The notes: generated by a model not told the origin, from the letters alone. 64,000 bases of DNA from Blattamonas nauphoetae (GCA_033064195.1 JARBJD010000384.1:1-64000), one strand, 5' to 3'; shown: positions 1-9,419, counted from the stretch's first letter. Made by a program: numbers and translations.

Positions 1-31
1 GCATCAGTATGATGCGTTCCAGACGAGTTAA

Positions 32-190
32 ATCGTGAGCGAAGAGAATACAAATGGATTTGAGATTGCGAAAATACAACAACAGAAACTCAGTCTCAGT
101 GGAATTCATCTGAAGGCAATCGTACTTGAAAATGAATCGTGTCCTCCATTCATTCATGGACTGAAAGCAACTGATTATATTATTGAATAA
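32..190 (+). other. tail of an upstream element reading frame
   Basis: A coding-like stretch on the plus strand ends with TAA at 188-190, just before the integrase promoter motif. Its last residues read GLKATDYIIE. It is too short to assign; in this position it could be the end of the gene preceding the integrase in the element. Confidence 0.3.
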
Positions 191-198
191 ACACAAAC

Positions 199-213
199 TT
201 TATTTTTGTATAA
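199..213 (+). promoter_or_regulatory. T-rich start motif before integrase
   Basis: TTTATTTTTGTATAA touches the ATG at 214. It is one of about a dozen copies of this motif upstream of the element's genes. Confidence 0.5.
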
Positions 214-2136
214 ATGAATACACGACAGATTAATACTTTAGTGAATAGGCTACTGAATTGCACACAACACTCTAAAAACGAAATAGTCGAAAAGAAATGG
301 ACTTTAACTAACGTTTTACCTGTCTATCATGGCGCTGATTCTAATGGACCTTTTGATGGAAATGATGAAACATACTTCGAGGATTGGTTCAATGGAGGTT
401 TATCTCCTGAATTATCACTACCTGATGGAAGAAGAGTAGTTCAACAATTTGTAAGCAACTTCCTAGGAGTTCGTATTCGGGATAGCACTGCTAAACTTGC
501 ATTCGAAGCATATCAATTTTATCATCACGAGGTGAATCAGGGAGTGAATTCTTCACCACGGATTCGAAGGCCTGCAGAGGCAAGACCAATACCAATTCCA
601 GTGCAAAGACCAATAGCAATTCAATCACCTGAAGACCTAGTTCTTCCTGGACAGATGAGAAACTTGAAATCAATGGGGTTTGAATATGAATATCCAATGA
701 AGGAGAGGAGATTTGAAGAGGAGGATGATGATGTCATTATTCCCAATCCACCAATGTCAATCAGAACAACTCCATTCAAACACCCTGTGAGAGAGATCAG
801 ACACTACGAACCGACGACACAGCAAGTGCTCAATAAGTTGGCACATATGAAAGGATTGTTTGATCATCAACAGAGAAATGATTCAGAAGATGAACAGATC
901 AAAGCTGAGAACTCACTATTGAATAATCAAAAGCAAATGGAACACTTTATTACCTCACACATTCTGGATGCCAATAAAATGAACAGAGACACATTTGTTC
1001 GAGCCTCGATAAACAGAAAGATTGCGAACGAAGATCTTGACTTCATTCTGACTCACACAACACAAATCCCATTCGGAGGAAGATCATTTCAGGATTGGTA
1101 TGAGGAATATGATCACAGATGGAGTGTAGCACATCCGAGGAAAATTCGGAGAGAAAAAGGAGGTGATGCGATGAGAATTGATCCTCCAATGATTCCAAAA
1201 ACAACGGAAAAAATAGTGTATCCATTTCGATCAAAAATGCAGTTCATGTCGAAAGCAAGTACAGGTGATCCACAGAAGACATCAGACAGAAAGGTTCCAC
1301 AGAATTGTGATCGACCATACTTTTCTCCCAAGTTCGGATCATGGGAAATTGATCTGGTTTTCATTCAATCACCAACGTCGAAAACAGTTCTACAGATATA
1401 CCTCTTCGCAATTAACATCAACACCAAATACCTGGTTGTCATTCCTGTTCTGGATAAATCATGGAGCAAAGTCAAGACTGCAATCAATGACCTGATTAAT
1501 CATCGTGGAGTTCATGTCAACAACATTCGAGGAGATGGTGAAGCAGCATGGACAAGTGGAGAAGCATCAGAGTTTTTCAAGGATCAGAACGTCAGTACAT
1601 ATTTCACAAGCTCACCATTCACTAATCATAATCGAATAGTCGATCGAGTGATCAGAACAATCAGAGATGGATTCCAAGACAATGCGACACAAATGGCAAA
1701 TCATTCCTTGATGAATCAGATGGTGGAATACTACAACATGACTCCACATCGAGCGTACTGGAACAAATTCACTCCAGAGCAAGCACAAAACATTCGAGAG
1801 ATCGAAGCACTGTACATCTCCAGTTGTGAAGAACAATTAAAGAACATCCAAAGACAGCAGACAGCACAGATGCTATGGAAATACAAACCAGGAAACATTC
1901 TGTTGATTCATCTTGATCTGGACAAGACTGTTGCTAAGTTTCAGAAGAAGAGAAGGCAGTTTCAATTCGTGGGGAAATTCATCGAATACAAACACGGTAA
2001 TGTGGTAGCTACTCTACTGAATGGTCTCACTTGTCTGTCAAAAGTTGTCTACGTTCCAATCCAACACACCAAGTTCCATGCTGACTCAATTGACGACTTA
2101 ACTCCAGAATTCATTGCTGACTTTAATTTGGCGTAG
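214..2136 (+). CDS. Polinton retrovirus-like integrase
   Basis: A 640-residue frame. A disordered, proline-rich N-terminal half is followed by an integrase catalytic core of the rve/RNase H fold at about residues 370-540: the first acidic strand is in WEIDLVFIQ, the second in IRGDGEAAW, and the third-motif helix follows NHNRIVDR. A small SH3-like C-terminal domain (KPGNILLIH ... FVGKFIEYKHGNVV) matches the usual layout of Polinton and retroviral integrases. The protein would insert the element's DNA into chromosomes. The start at 214 is chosen because the promoter-like motif ends right before it. The length fits Polinton integrases with an added N-terminal extension. The frame is open along its whole length. 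Confidence 0.8.
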   Translation: MNTRQINTLVNRLLNCTQHSKNEIVEKKWTLTNVLPVYHGADSNGPFDGNDETYFEDWFNGGLSPELSLPDGRRVVQQFVSNFLGVRIRDSTAKLAFEAYQFYHHEVNQGVNSSPRIRRPAEARPIPIPVQRPIAIQSPEDLVLPGQMRNLKSMGFEYEYPMKERRFEEEDDDVIIPNPPMSIRTTPFKHPVREIRHYEPTTQQVLNKLAHMKGLFDHQQRNDSEDEQIKAENSLLNNQKQMEHFITSHILDANKMNRDTFVRASINRKIANEDLDFILTHTTQIPFGGRSFQDWYEEYDHRWSVAHPRKIRREKGGDAMRIDPPMIPKTTEKIVYPFRSKMQFMSKASTGDPQKTSDRKVPQNCDRPYFSPKFGSWEIDLVFIQSPTSKTVLQIYLFAININTKYLVVIPVLDKSWSKVKTAINDLINHRGVHVNNIRGDGEAAWTSGEASEFFKDQNVSTYFTSSPFTNHNRIVDRVIRTIRDGFQDNATQMANHSLMNQMVEYYNMTPHRAYWNKFTPEQAQNIREIEALYISSCEEQLKNIQRQQTAQMLWKYKPGNILLIHLDLDKTVAKFQKKRRQFQFVGKFIEYKHGNVVATLLNGLTCLSKVVYVPIQHTKFHADSIDDLTPEFIADFNLA

Positions 2137-2153
2137 TCTCAAGAATGTTTCAG

Positions 2154-2172
2154 ATATTTTTATTTCTCTTAA
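2154..2172 (+). promoter_or_regulatory. T-rich start motif
   Basis: ATATTTTTATTTCTCTTAA runs directly into the ATG at 2173; same motif class as the other element genes. Confidence 0.45.
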
Positions 2173-2499
2173 ATGTCATCACTGAAAATAGTAGAACCGT
2201 TTGATCCAGAACAGAAAGAGTTCACAAACATCCACGACTTTCATAGATACTTGGATAAGAATAAAAAAGAACTGAATGAGTACACAACACAGAAACTGAA
2301 TAGGATGATCCAAATTGATGGATACAGAATCACAAAAATAAGAGGTGAGATTGCACTGAGGAAACGATATGTCGATGCTTCCACTTCTCCTAATTCACTC
2401 TCGATTGACCAAAGATTCTCTGACATTGAAGAATCAATTCGAGCGCTGACTGACTCAATTGGAAACCTCATCCAAGAACTAACGGACCCTTCTGATTAA
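2173..2499 (+). CDS. small coiled-coil-like protein of the Polinton
   Basis: A 108-residue frame placed 36 bases after the integrase stop and preceded by the element's T-rich start motif. The product is charged and mostly helical. Its C-terminal third (FSDIEESIRALTDSIGNLIQ) shows heptad spacing of hydrophobic residues, suggesting a short coiled coil. No family is recognised. The 3' end overlaps by about 20 bases the end of the ATPase region on the other strand, a convergent arrangement typical of compact virus-like genomes. Confidence 0.55.
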   Translation: MSSLKIVEPFDPEQKEFTNIHDFHRYLDKNKKELNEYTTQKLNRMIQIDGYRITKIRGEIALRKRYVDASTSPNSLSIDQRFSDIEESIRALTDSIGNLIQELTDPSD

Positions 2500-3324
2500 C
2501 CCTTCTTTGTTGATCTCATTCAGTGCAACTCCATCTGTGTTGTATCGAAGAATGATTGCTTCACACTTTTGTTTTCGTTGATAGACATTCCAGAAATGTT
2601 GAATATCAATTGGTGAGTTCAACTGAGGATATACTCGACTGATTCGTTCTTTGTTGAAGCCTCCAAAAATCCACATTGAATCAATGTTTGACTTCATATC
2701 TGCTGACAAACTGAAGAGCTCGTGCATTGTCAGAAAGAATGTGAACTTCGGTTGTCGATTCTCCAGTAGTAAGTCCATCATTGTCATTCTATTTTTGGAT
2801 GTTCTACGTTCACCTAGGATCCTACGACAGTCATCAAGAAGGATAATCGTTTGGAGATTCTTCACTGAGAAGTCATCAATGTAAAGTGAGTCAAAGAGAT
2901 CCTCCCTGCATTCGTCAGTAATTCTATCTTGCCACTGGTTGTCAAGAATCTCTTCATACGCAGCTTTCGATTCAGAGAGTTCCAACAGAAATGGAAGTGC
3001 ATCATCGTATTTCACTTTCACATAAGGAACGTCCAGGATTGGTTTGAATTAATCGAAGGTTGGATCAATGTTCTTCTCAGTCACGAAGACAAAGAGATGG
3101 AACAGTTCATTCCGAACTCGAACATTCTGGAGCTTGGCAACTTCCCGAAGAGCATTAAAGGTTTTTCCACTTCCTCTATTCCCAACGAGGACATTGACAC
3201 TATTGCGATTGAAATTCAAGTCTGGATGTATTTGTGATTGAACTTCATGAGAAACATTCCGATTTGATGCTTCACTCAATTTAGCATTCACGTATGCTGT
3301 AAGCGATATTGGAGATTTCTTCAT
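2479..3324 (-). pseudogene. Polinton packaging ATPase (FtsK/HerA-like), broken
   Basis: A Walker A motif, GNRGSGKT, lies near the start, and a Walker B-like hydrophobic strand ending in acidic residues (TIILLDD) lies about 90 residues later, followed by a sensor-like segment (FTFFLTMHELFSLSAD). This arrangement fits the A32-like/HerA-like packaging ATPases that Polintons use to fill capsids with DNA. The likely start is the ATG at 3324-3322, which lies after an AT-rich region shared with the divergent gene at 3387. The region looks broken, with about one break. It stands between the integrase and capsid modules, the common Polinton position. Confidence 0.65.
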
Positions 3325-3386
3325 TTGTGATTTAACTCTAATTAAAATATACTTTTGGTTTTTTTTATTTTGTATGAAAACACACA
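3325..3386. promoter_or_regulatory. bidirectional T-rich promoter region
   Basis: The 62 bases between the divergent ATPase and 320-residue genes contain TTTTTTTTATTTTGTATG on the plus strand (3357-3377) and an AT-rich counterpart on the minus strand. Both start codons lie within about 30 bases of the T-rich core. Confidence 0.45.
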
Positions 3387-4349
3387 ATGTCACAAAAGAT
3401 AGTGTACGTTCAACCACAAAGAAAAGCACAAGCGAAGAAACCAAGAATGAGATACGGACCAGAGACTCAAGCAGCATTGAAACGAATCTATGCCGATGAT
3501 GCTATTCAAACCAGACGCAATGATGCTCTGTGTAGTCTTCCATCAGCTCGTGAGTATATTACGAGAACTGGACGAAATTGGACTGCGAAAGTAGAACAAT
3601 ATGGACAAGTTCCTGATGTGATGGTCTACGATAATGATACTGGAGATCTGATTGCAGTCAATGGTGCTATGCTAACTCCATACAACAGCAGACCAGTCAA
3701 AGAGACATACTATGCAATGAATCCAACACCAGACATGCGAAGACTGAAACCATACACATCATTCAATCAAGAGAATGGAAGGAGAATCAAAGCTGTACAT
3801 CGGAATTTCCTCAAAAATGGAACATACGATTTGCCAACCAATTATCGAGACATCAGCTATGAAGAGATGAAGACCAAACGATCTCAACAACCATATGCAA
3901 TAATGAAGAGAGCTGTTGGTGAACACATGACAGACACATTGGGAATAACTCGTGCAAATCGAAGCAATCCAGCTGATCCCAGCAAGAATGTGTTAGACAG
4001 TATGGTGTTCAATTCAATTCAATCACAGATTGCATCACTGATGTGGGATCAATGGCTTCATGATCATGTTCAGGACTACAATCCCAGTATGAAACAAAAG
4101 AAAGCCTTCAAGGATCAGATTTATCCAGTGTTTCTCCAAATGATCACTCAAGATACAACGTATTTATCGGAATACTGTACTCGCTATTCAACTCACATTT
4201 CAACAGAAGTTAATAAACTGAAAGCCAAAGCATTCAAAACAGTCACAGATGATAATATCGATCAATACCAATCTGAAATGCCTGGGTATTATCGATTCGC
4301 ACAGTTGGACAGTTCTGGAATGGGAGCTACAGATCGAGCAGAAATGTGA
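3387..4349 (+). CDS. 320-residue Polinton protein of unknown function
   Basis: An open frame with the element's start motif immediately upstream. The first 25 residues are very basic (QRKAQAKKPRMRYG), which suits a DNA- or capsid-interior-binding protein; the remainder is a globular alpha/beta-like sequence rich in Tyr, Asn and Gln (for example QIASLMWDQWLHDHVQDYNP). I do not recognise a family. Its place between the packaging ATPase and the small and capsid proteins suggests a structural or assembly role, which is inference from order only. Confidence 0.6.
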   Translation: MSQKIVYVQPQRKAQAKKPRMRYGPETQAALKRIYADDAIQTRRNDALCSLPSAREYITRTGRNWTAKVEQYGQVPDVMVYDNDTGDLIAVNGAMLTPYNSRPVKETYYAMNPTPDMRRLKPYTSFNQENGRRIKAVHRNFLKNGTYDLPTNYRDISYEEMKTKRSQQPYAIMKRAVGEHMTDTLGITRANRSNPADPSKNVLDSMVFNSIQSQIASLMWDQWLHDHVQDYNPSMKQKKAFKDQIYPVFLQMITQDTTYLSEYCTRYSTHISTEVNKLKAKAFKTVTDDNIDQYQSEMPGYYRFAQLDSSGMGATDRAEM

Positions 4350-4365
4350 AATTAAAAACATTAAT

Positions 4366-4389
4366 ATATATTTTTTATTTTTATAGAAA
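4366..4389 (+). promoter_or_regulatory. T-rich start motif
   Basis: TATATTTTTTATTTTTATAG ends a few bases before the start at 4393. Confidence 0.5.
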
Positions 4390-4392
4390 GTG

Positions 4393-5019
4393 ATGCAACC
4401 AATTCTAAGTTGTCAATTTACGAAACACACAAGTTCTTCTTCAGTACCAACATCAATCACCAACAATGTCATCATCGAGGATAGGAGCAAAGCTGGCGTA
4501 GATAATAGAGGATCGAAGATGGAGATGGTCTCGCTAGAGGCTTCGAACCCTCCTTTGGGGAGAGAAAGAGTATGCTCTGAGCCTGTGGTCACGAATGAAC
4601 GAGGTGCTTATGATCCACCACTGGAGACATATCCATCAGCACCAATTCAGAGCCGTTCCATTCCACTCCGAGAATACACTTCCAACATTTCAGCATTCAA
4701 AGATCAGCTATTGCTCGTCTACAAGAATGCATTCGCATGTGAAAAGAAATTGTTGAATAATCTCATTGAACCATCAAAGAAACTGATCACCAACCAAAGC
4801 GATTTATGTGGACTGATTGCTACACTCACTGGGATCAATGATGTGGTGATTGAACTGGATGACCTGTCTGACAAGTGCCTATGTCTGAATAAACTCCCAG
4901 TGTTTAGAACCATTTTCAAGATCCTTGTTGGAGGAAAAGACATGAGCATTGCCTTCAATGAAGCATACAACACCATTCTCAACTATGGCATTTCTCTGAC
5001 GAAAGCTATACCCCGTTAG
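4393..5019 (+). CDS. Polinton protein, unknown, disordered N-terminus
   Basis: About 208 residues from the first ATG at 4393. The N-terminal 90 residues are Ser/Pro-rich and probably disordered. The C-terminal half is helical, with a cluster of cysteines and leucines (DKCLCLNKLPVFRTIFKILV) and a hydrophobic tail. No family recognised. Within its 5' part lies one arm of a short inverted repeat whose partner lies at 7686-7710, downstream of the capsid gene. Preceded by the element's promoter-like motif. Confidence 0.55.
   Translation: MQPILSCQFTKHTSSSSVPTSITNNVIIEDRSKAGVDNRGSKMEMVSLEASNPPLGRERVCSEPVVTNERGAYDPPLETYPSAPIQSRSIPLREYTSNISAFKDQLLLVYKNAFACEKKLLNNLIEPSKKLITNQSDLCGLIATLTGINDVVIELDDLSDKCLCLNKLPVFRTIFKILVGGKDMSIAFNEAYNTILNYGISLTKAIPR
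4528..4555 (+). repeat. short inverted repeat, arm 1 (partner near 7686-7710)
   Basis: GTCTCGCTAGAGGCTTCGAA plus ACCCTC is the near-perfect reverse complement of GGGTTCGAAGCCTCTGGCGA plus GAC near 7686-7710. The core resembles a tRNA T-arm (GGTTCGAA). Confidence 0.5.
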
Positions 5020-5069
5020 GGCAGAAATCTCTTCTGAGATTATTTCCTCGTTAAAATTATAAATGAATT

Positions 5070-5092
5070 GTATTTTTTATTTTTACTTAAAT
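5070..5092 (+). promoter_or_regulatory. T-rich start motif
   Basis: GTATTTTTTATTTTTACTTA lies about 40 bases before the ATG at 5133, farther than at the other genes. Confidence 0.4.
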
Positions 5093-5132
5093 AGACTTCG
5101 TCTCTTCAACACAATTTCTCAAAATTGCATAA

Positions 5133-5441
5133 ATGGCACCAGGAAGTTTCAATAAACTCAAAAATATTGGCAAGCAATTCTTTCAATTCATCAAACCTCT
5201 AGCTCCAACGTTGCTTCAAGTCGGTGGTGGATTGCTCTCTCAAACGAACAGTAAATTTGGACAAACAGCAGGAGGAATACTCAATGGCTTAGGAGGAATG
5301 ATGGACGTTTATCAACAAAATAAGGCGATCAATCGTCAACAAAAACCGCAGATGATCGAGTACGAACCTCCACGAAATGGACGATACTCCAATGATGATA
5401 TGCCACTCTCGTCAAATTCCAAAATTCAATTCAAAGGATAA
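5133..5441 (+). CDS. small amphipathic Polinton protein (MAPG family, copy 1)
   Basis: A 102-residue frame starting MAPGSFNKLKNIGKQF, with an amphipathic helix, a Gly-rich central segment (LQVGGGLLSQ ... GGILNGLGGMMD) and a polar tail. The next gene starts with the same MAPG signature and has a similar build, so the two look like diverged tandem paralogues. Basic amphipathic start plus glycine-rich hydrophobic core is the style of minor capsid or membrane-active proteins such as adenovirus pVI; that comparison is an inference from composition only. It directly precedes the capsid genes. Confidence 0.5.
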   Translation: MAPGSFNKLKNIGKQFFQFIKPLAPTLLQVGGGLLSQTNSKFGQTAGGILNGLGGMMDVYQQNKAINRQQKPQMIEYEPPRNGRYSNDDMPLSSNSKIQFKG

Positions 5442-5458
5442 TCATCCACTAGTATTCA

Positions 5459-5479
5459 AATATTTTTATTTTTATTAAA
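5459..5479 (+). promoter_or_regulatory. T-rich start motif
   Basis: AATATTTTTATTTTTATTAA touches the ATG at 5480. Confidence 0.5.
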
Positions 5480-5782
5480 ATGGCACCAGGTTGGTTATCT
5501 AAATTAGCAGCAGTTGGAAAAAACATACTCAGAGTAGGAGCTCCATTTCTGAATCTCATTCCCTTTGTTGGACCATTGATTTCTAAGGTAGCACAGACCG
5601 GAATTGAAATGATACCAGATGTGAAATCAGATCAGCAAATCCACGCAGAAAAGATGGCACAATACGAGCAAGCAATGAATGAAGGGAACACAGCAGTTGC
5701 GAATAAACTCAGAGGAGAAATACTGAGACTAGAAGAAAAGCTGAAGCCGAAACCAAAGAAGAAGAAACTGAAAAAGAAATAA
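5480..5782 (+). CDS. small amphipathic Polinton protein (MAPG family, copy 2)
   Basis: A 100-residue frame. MAPGWLSKLAAVGKNILRVG forms a probable amphipathic helix, followed by a hydrophobic segment (FLNLIPFVGPLISKVA), a charged helix, and a very basic end (KPKPKKKKLKKK). The basic tail suits contact with packaged DNA or nuclear import. It lies between its MAPG paralogue and the capsid gene, each with its own T-rich start motif. Function unknown; a minor capsid or membrane-active role is inferred. Confidence 0.5.
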   Translation: MAPGWLSKLAAVGKNILRVGAPFLNLIPFVGPLISKVAQTGIEMIPDVKSDQQIHAEKMAQYEQAMNEGNTAVANKLRGEILRLEEKLKPKPKKKKLKKK

Positions 5783-5790
5783 GCAATACA

Positions 5791-5809
5791 GTTTTTTATT
5801 TTTGATAAA
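5791..5809 (+). promoter_or_regulatory. T-rich start motif before capsid gene
   Basis: GTTTTTTATTTTTGATAAA ends at the ATG at 5810. Confidence 0.5.
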
Positions 5810-7669
5810 ATGAACTCGCATATAACACATCTGACAAACAAAAGAACTGGAGCATCATCATTGACTGGAAACACCACAGGAAGGATAGAATACACTGGAG
5901 ATGATATTGGTCAAATACAACAACAACTAATGTCCGAACATCACATCAATTACCTTCTGAATGATGGAGCACATAGTACTTCGATTCAAGAATTGAAACC
6001 ATCAGAGAATGCACGATTCTATACAGGACAGGAAATAATCATTCCGTTGACTGGTAATCAGGACATTTGTCAAATTGATGATTCGTTTATCACGTTCACA
6101 ATGACTGCGACATTGAGAGTCAATAATTGGCAAACTACAGCTGGTAAAATTGGATCGTTCATGAATGAGAAGATATTCATCTTCGTTGGACTCAAACATT
6201 CGGCATCAATCTTTCGTGACCTTACTGTTCTTCACAATAATCAGAGAATCATCAGCACAACAAACAATGATGTCTCAATGGAATCACACATTTACAATAT
6301 GATAAAACCGAAGAGTCAATTGGAGAATCGAAAACATTGTCACACACCTTGGCAGAATGCTTGGACTCATGATGAATCTGTTGCTGGTGTTTATATTCCA
6401 CTTTCGGATTTCACAACAACGTCTGGAACAGGAGTGTTTCAAGACACTATTGATGTCCCAATTCGTGTGTCAATCAATCTTGAAGATCTTCTAATATTCT
6501 CTGGGATGACTGACTATCCAAAATGTCTCTTTGGCGATTTGAAATTGAGTGTGCACATGAATGAGGATGCGTTTGTTTGTTGTTCTGTTAATCCTGAACT
6601 CACTTTGAAAGATACACTATCATCACTCGTAACTGGAACAGCAGCAGCACCAACTATTAAAGCAGCAATTCTCAATTGTATTCAACATCGTCCATATTTC
6701 CTAACCAATCTTGTCACCTCATGCACCAAGAACTTTGTTCAAATTGGTCAATCATTTCAGCAACCAACAGTTACAAAAGACATTGTATGCTCAACAGCTA
6801 ATGTCGTGACAACAGAACCTGAATTTGTCGATCAGTACATCTCATTAAACGTCACAAACTATCGGATTGATGATGTATATTGCATGAGTGTTGGATACAA
6901 AATGAAAGATGGTGCGAAAGAGAATCTGAAGCAGATGTACACAAATCGTCCTGGAACAATTCCGGCAGAAAAGATCTCATTCTATCCATTTCAGAAGACA
7001 CCAACGGCAACAGGAATTGATTGTACTCAGCAAATGGTTGTTGTGAATGCAAAGGACATTATGCTTCTCTTCCGTCATTACGACAATGAAGTCACTTGCT
7101 TCCATAATCCAATGCAGAAGAACATCCAAGTGACTTTACAAAACAGGTATTATCCAGAACAACCAACGACAACTATTGGAGCTCGCTTCTATCAGTTCGC
7201 ATTATCGACTCTCAATCTCGATTCATACCTAGCTGTTCCTGATGATTTGGAGCGATCACTGACGGATTCTCTCGTTGAAGAGAAACTCACTGGTGACGGA
7301 ACATATCCCAATGAAACAATGACAAGAGTTCGTCCAGTTCATGACAATACTGACTTCCTTCTGTGCTTCCCAACTCAACGTAGTGGATGTCCAACGAACT
7401 GCAATGATTCGATCAGTTCAAAAGGAAACACTGCTGTCACTTTACGATCACATCCAATCTATCAAGGTAATCTCGATACATACTATAATGTATACAATCC
7501 GAGTCAAAGTGGTGGTGATATGACAACATTTACACATCCTCCAGCGCCTATTTTAGCAACAACTGCAACAACGTGGTGGGTATTACGATACAGCAATGGC
7601 GAACCAAAAGTTGAGTACTATCCTAATCACACATTGAAAGCATTACATAAAGATTTGGGAATCATGTAG
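5810..7669 (+). CDS. Polinton major capsid-like protein (paralogue 1)
   Basis: A 619-residue, beta-rich frame open from end to end. Its length, position after the packaging ATPase and beta-rich pattern fit the double jelly-roll major capsid proteins of Polintons. Blocks shared with the next gene include GLKHSASIFRDLTVLHN, KHCHTPWQNAWTHDESVAGV, YPKCLFGDLKLSVHM and a C-terminal block around PAPILATTATTWWVL. The start is set by the adjoining T-rich motif. The double jelly-roll assignment is inferred from context; no structure prediction was possible here. Confidence 0.6.
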   Translation: MNSHITHLTNKRTGASSLTGNTTGRIEYTGDDIGQIQQQLMSEHHINYLLNDGAHSTSIQELKPSENARFYTGQEIIIPLTGNQDICQIDDSFITFTMTATLRVNNWQTTAGKIGSFMNEKIFIFVGLKHSASIFRDLTVLHNNQRIISTTNNDVSMESHIYNMIKPKSQLENRKHCHTPWQNAWTHDESVAGVYIPLSDFTTTSGTGVFQDTIDVPIRVSINLEDLLIFSGMTDYPKCLFGDLKLSVHMNEDAFVCCSVNPELTLKDTLSSLVTGTAAAPTIKAAILNCIQHRPYFLTNLVTSCTKNFVQIGQSFQQPTVTKDIVCSTANVVTTEPEFVDQYISLNVTNYRIDDVYCMSVGYKMKDGAKENLKQMYTNRPGTIPAEKISFYPFQKTPTATGIDCTQQMVVVNAKDIMLLFRHYDNEVTCFHNPMQKNIQVTLQNRYYPEQPTTTIGARFYQFALSTLNLDSYLAVPDDLERSLTDSLVEEKLTGDGTYPNETMTRVRPVHDNTDFLLCFPTQRSGCPTNCNDSISSKGNTAVTLRSHPIYQGNLDTYYNVYNPSQSGGDMTTFTHPPAPILATTATTWWVLRYSNGEPKVEYYPNHTLKALHKDLGIM

Positions 7670-7685
7670 AGACTCTCATCGGGGG

Positions 7686-7710
7686 TTCGAAGCCTCTGGC
7701 GAGACAAAAC
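7686..7710 (-). repeat. short inverted repeat, arm 2
   Basis: GGGTTCGAAGCCTCTGGCGA plus GAC is the inverted partner of the arm near 4528-4555, about 3.1 kb away. It lies in the intergenic gap between the two capsid-like genes. Confidence 0.5.
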
Positions 7711-7732
7711 AGTAAAAGAAATTATTGATATT

Positions 7733-7753
7733 GTATTTTTTATTTTTCTATAA
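7733..7753 (+). promoter_or_regulatory. T-rich start motif before capsid paralogue 2
   Basis: GTATTTTTTATTTTTCTATA ends at the ATG at 7754. Confidence 0.5.
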
Positions 7754-8828
7754 ATGAGAAGTATCAGATCAAATCAATCCAAACCAACATCGACATTAAT
7801 TGAGCAAATTGAAGTACAATCATATCTGCCAAAACAGTGGGATTCAGAACCACACATTTATTCGATCCAAGAAGTGCATCCAACAAATCCTCCTATGCCA
7901 TGTAGAATTGGAGATGAGATTGAAGTTCCATTGTGCTATGATGGTCATGATGTGACTGAGTTTGCGAAGAGTCATTTGCGCATTGATCTCACTATCACTG
8001 TTCCAAATTTTCATCAGGTTGGTGACTCGGGACCTTACGTCGGAATGCACGGAATGTTCTTTGGATATAAATCATCTTCAGATGCAATTCGAGACATGAG
8101 ACTCGTCGACAGTCATGGAAACATCATTGACAACACACTTCAGAATAATCATGTTCACGAATCATTTCTGTATCACACATTCAAGTCGTACGAAGAGAAA
8201 AACAATATGAAGCACTGTTACAGTTTGTGGGAAAATGTTCAGAGAATGGATCAGAGTGTGTGTGGATTCTATTTTGTCCCAATCAATAGAGGCCAAAAAG
8301 AAATCACTGCGACAATTCCACTCGTTATTCCATTTGTGAATCTCCTTCCACTGAGTACCTTTGACCAATATCCAAATTCCATCTTTGGTAATTTACGTTT
8401 GAGATTTCATTTGACAACAGATTCACTTGTGTATTGTCCTATTCAAACTTCAACTGTCATTCAAAAATCAACCGAAGGTTCCCGTGAAGTGTTTCCAGAT
8501 AAAGACTTGACAACCCTTTCGGATCTATCCAACGCATTCTTGATGTCTGAGGGAGACTTTTCTCCCGTAACACAGGAATTTACACAAATTGGAAATCCAG
8601 TTCTGAAAGTTAGCGATAAATACACTTATAAGGCACCTAGCACTGCCGTCGCAGAGATATTGACCAAAGAAGTCACCTGCACTGTTCTTTCTTCATCAGT
8701 TGATAAAGTCTCAACTATTTGTTACGGATATCAAATCACTGATGCAACAAAACAATCCCTCTTCAACATGTATTCAAAGACATTGTACGTCTTGAAAGCA
8801 GAAAGAATTGACACTCAATCATTTCATA
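7754..8828 (+). pseudogene. capsid-like protein paralogue 2, portion left of a MITE
   Basis: This stretch encodes a relative of the preceding capsid-like protein, with matching blocks (GYKSSSDAIRDMRLVDSHG, KHCYSLWENVQRMDQSVCG, YPNSIFGNLRLRFHL) in the same order. Two capsid paralogues side by side suggest either two capsomer types or a recent duplication followed by divergence. The gene is split by the TA-flanked MITE at 8829-9419 and so is fossil in this copy. The left portion keeps the element's start motif. Confidence 0.6.
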
Positions 8829-9419
8829 GTGGTGTCACCAATACGTTCGATGTCAACAATTCGTGCTTTTTTCTGGAATTATCACTTTTGGTCAAACTAA
8901 GAAAAAAATAAAATTTTAGAATTTTCTTCCCACTGGATCCTGAGAAAACCTCAAAACACGTTATACAGCGAAACGCCACACATTTTCCAAACTTTCGACG
9001 ATCATTTTTCCATATCCAGACATCCGTTTGAGACCGAAGAAAAAGCATTATTTTCGTAAACATATCGATAAAAGACACTCAAAAAAATAAAAATTTTTTC
9101 CCATGATATTTTTCTGGGCGAAAAACAGCCTTTTTTCATATCGTCCCAGATACCCATGATTTTTTTTCCAATTTTTTTTCAAAATGTTCATTTCACCAAA
9201 CAAACGTTTCAGTGGAAAATTTCATCAAAATCGGTTCACAGGTTGTGAAGTTAAGACGAGAACACATGAAAAAAGTGGTTGAAAAGAGCTATTGTGAGGA
9301 TTTTTTGGGATCCAGTGGGAAGAAAATTCTAAAATTTCATTTTTTTCTTAGTTTGACTAAAAGTGATCATTCCAGAAAAAAGCACGAATTGTTGACATGG
9401 AACGTATTGGTGACGCCAC
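8829..9419. mobile_element. TA-flanked MITE (Tc1/mariner-like ends) inside the capsid-like gene
   Basis: A 591-bp non-coding element with long terminal inverted repeats of roughly 110 bp. The left end is GTGGTGTCACCAATACG; the reverse complement of the right end is GTGGCGTCACCAATACG. Both ends continue in parallel through AATTCGTGCTTTTTTCTGGA and TAGAATTTTCTTCCCACTGG. TA dinucleotides at 8827-8828 and 9420-9421 are the target duplication expected of Tc1/mariner relatives. It has no coding capacity, so it depends on another element's transposase. Related copies occur at about 15.1-19.1, 19.35-20.4, 21.96-22.5 and 43.3-43.9 kb. Confidence 0.8.
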
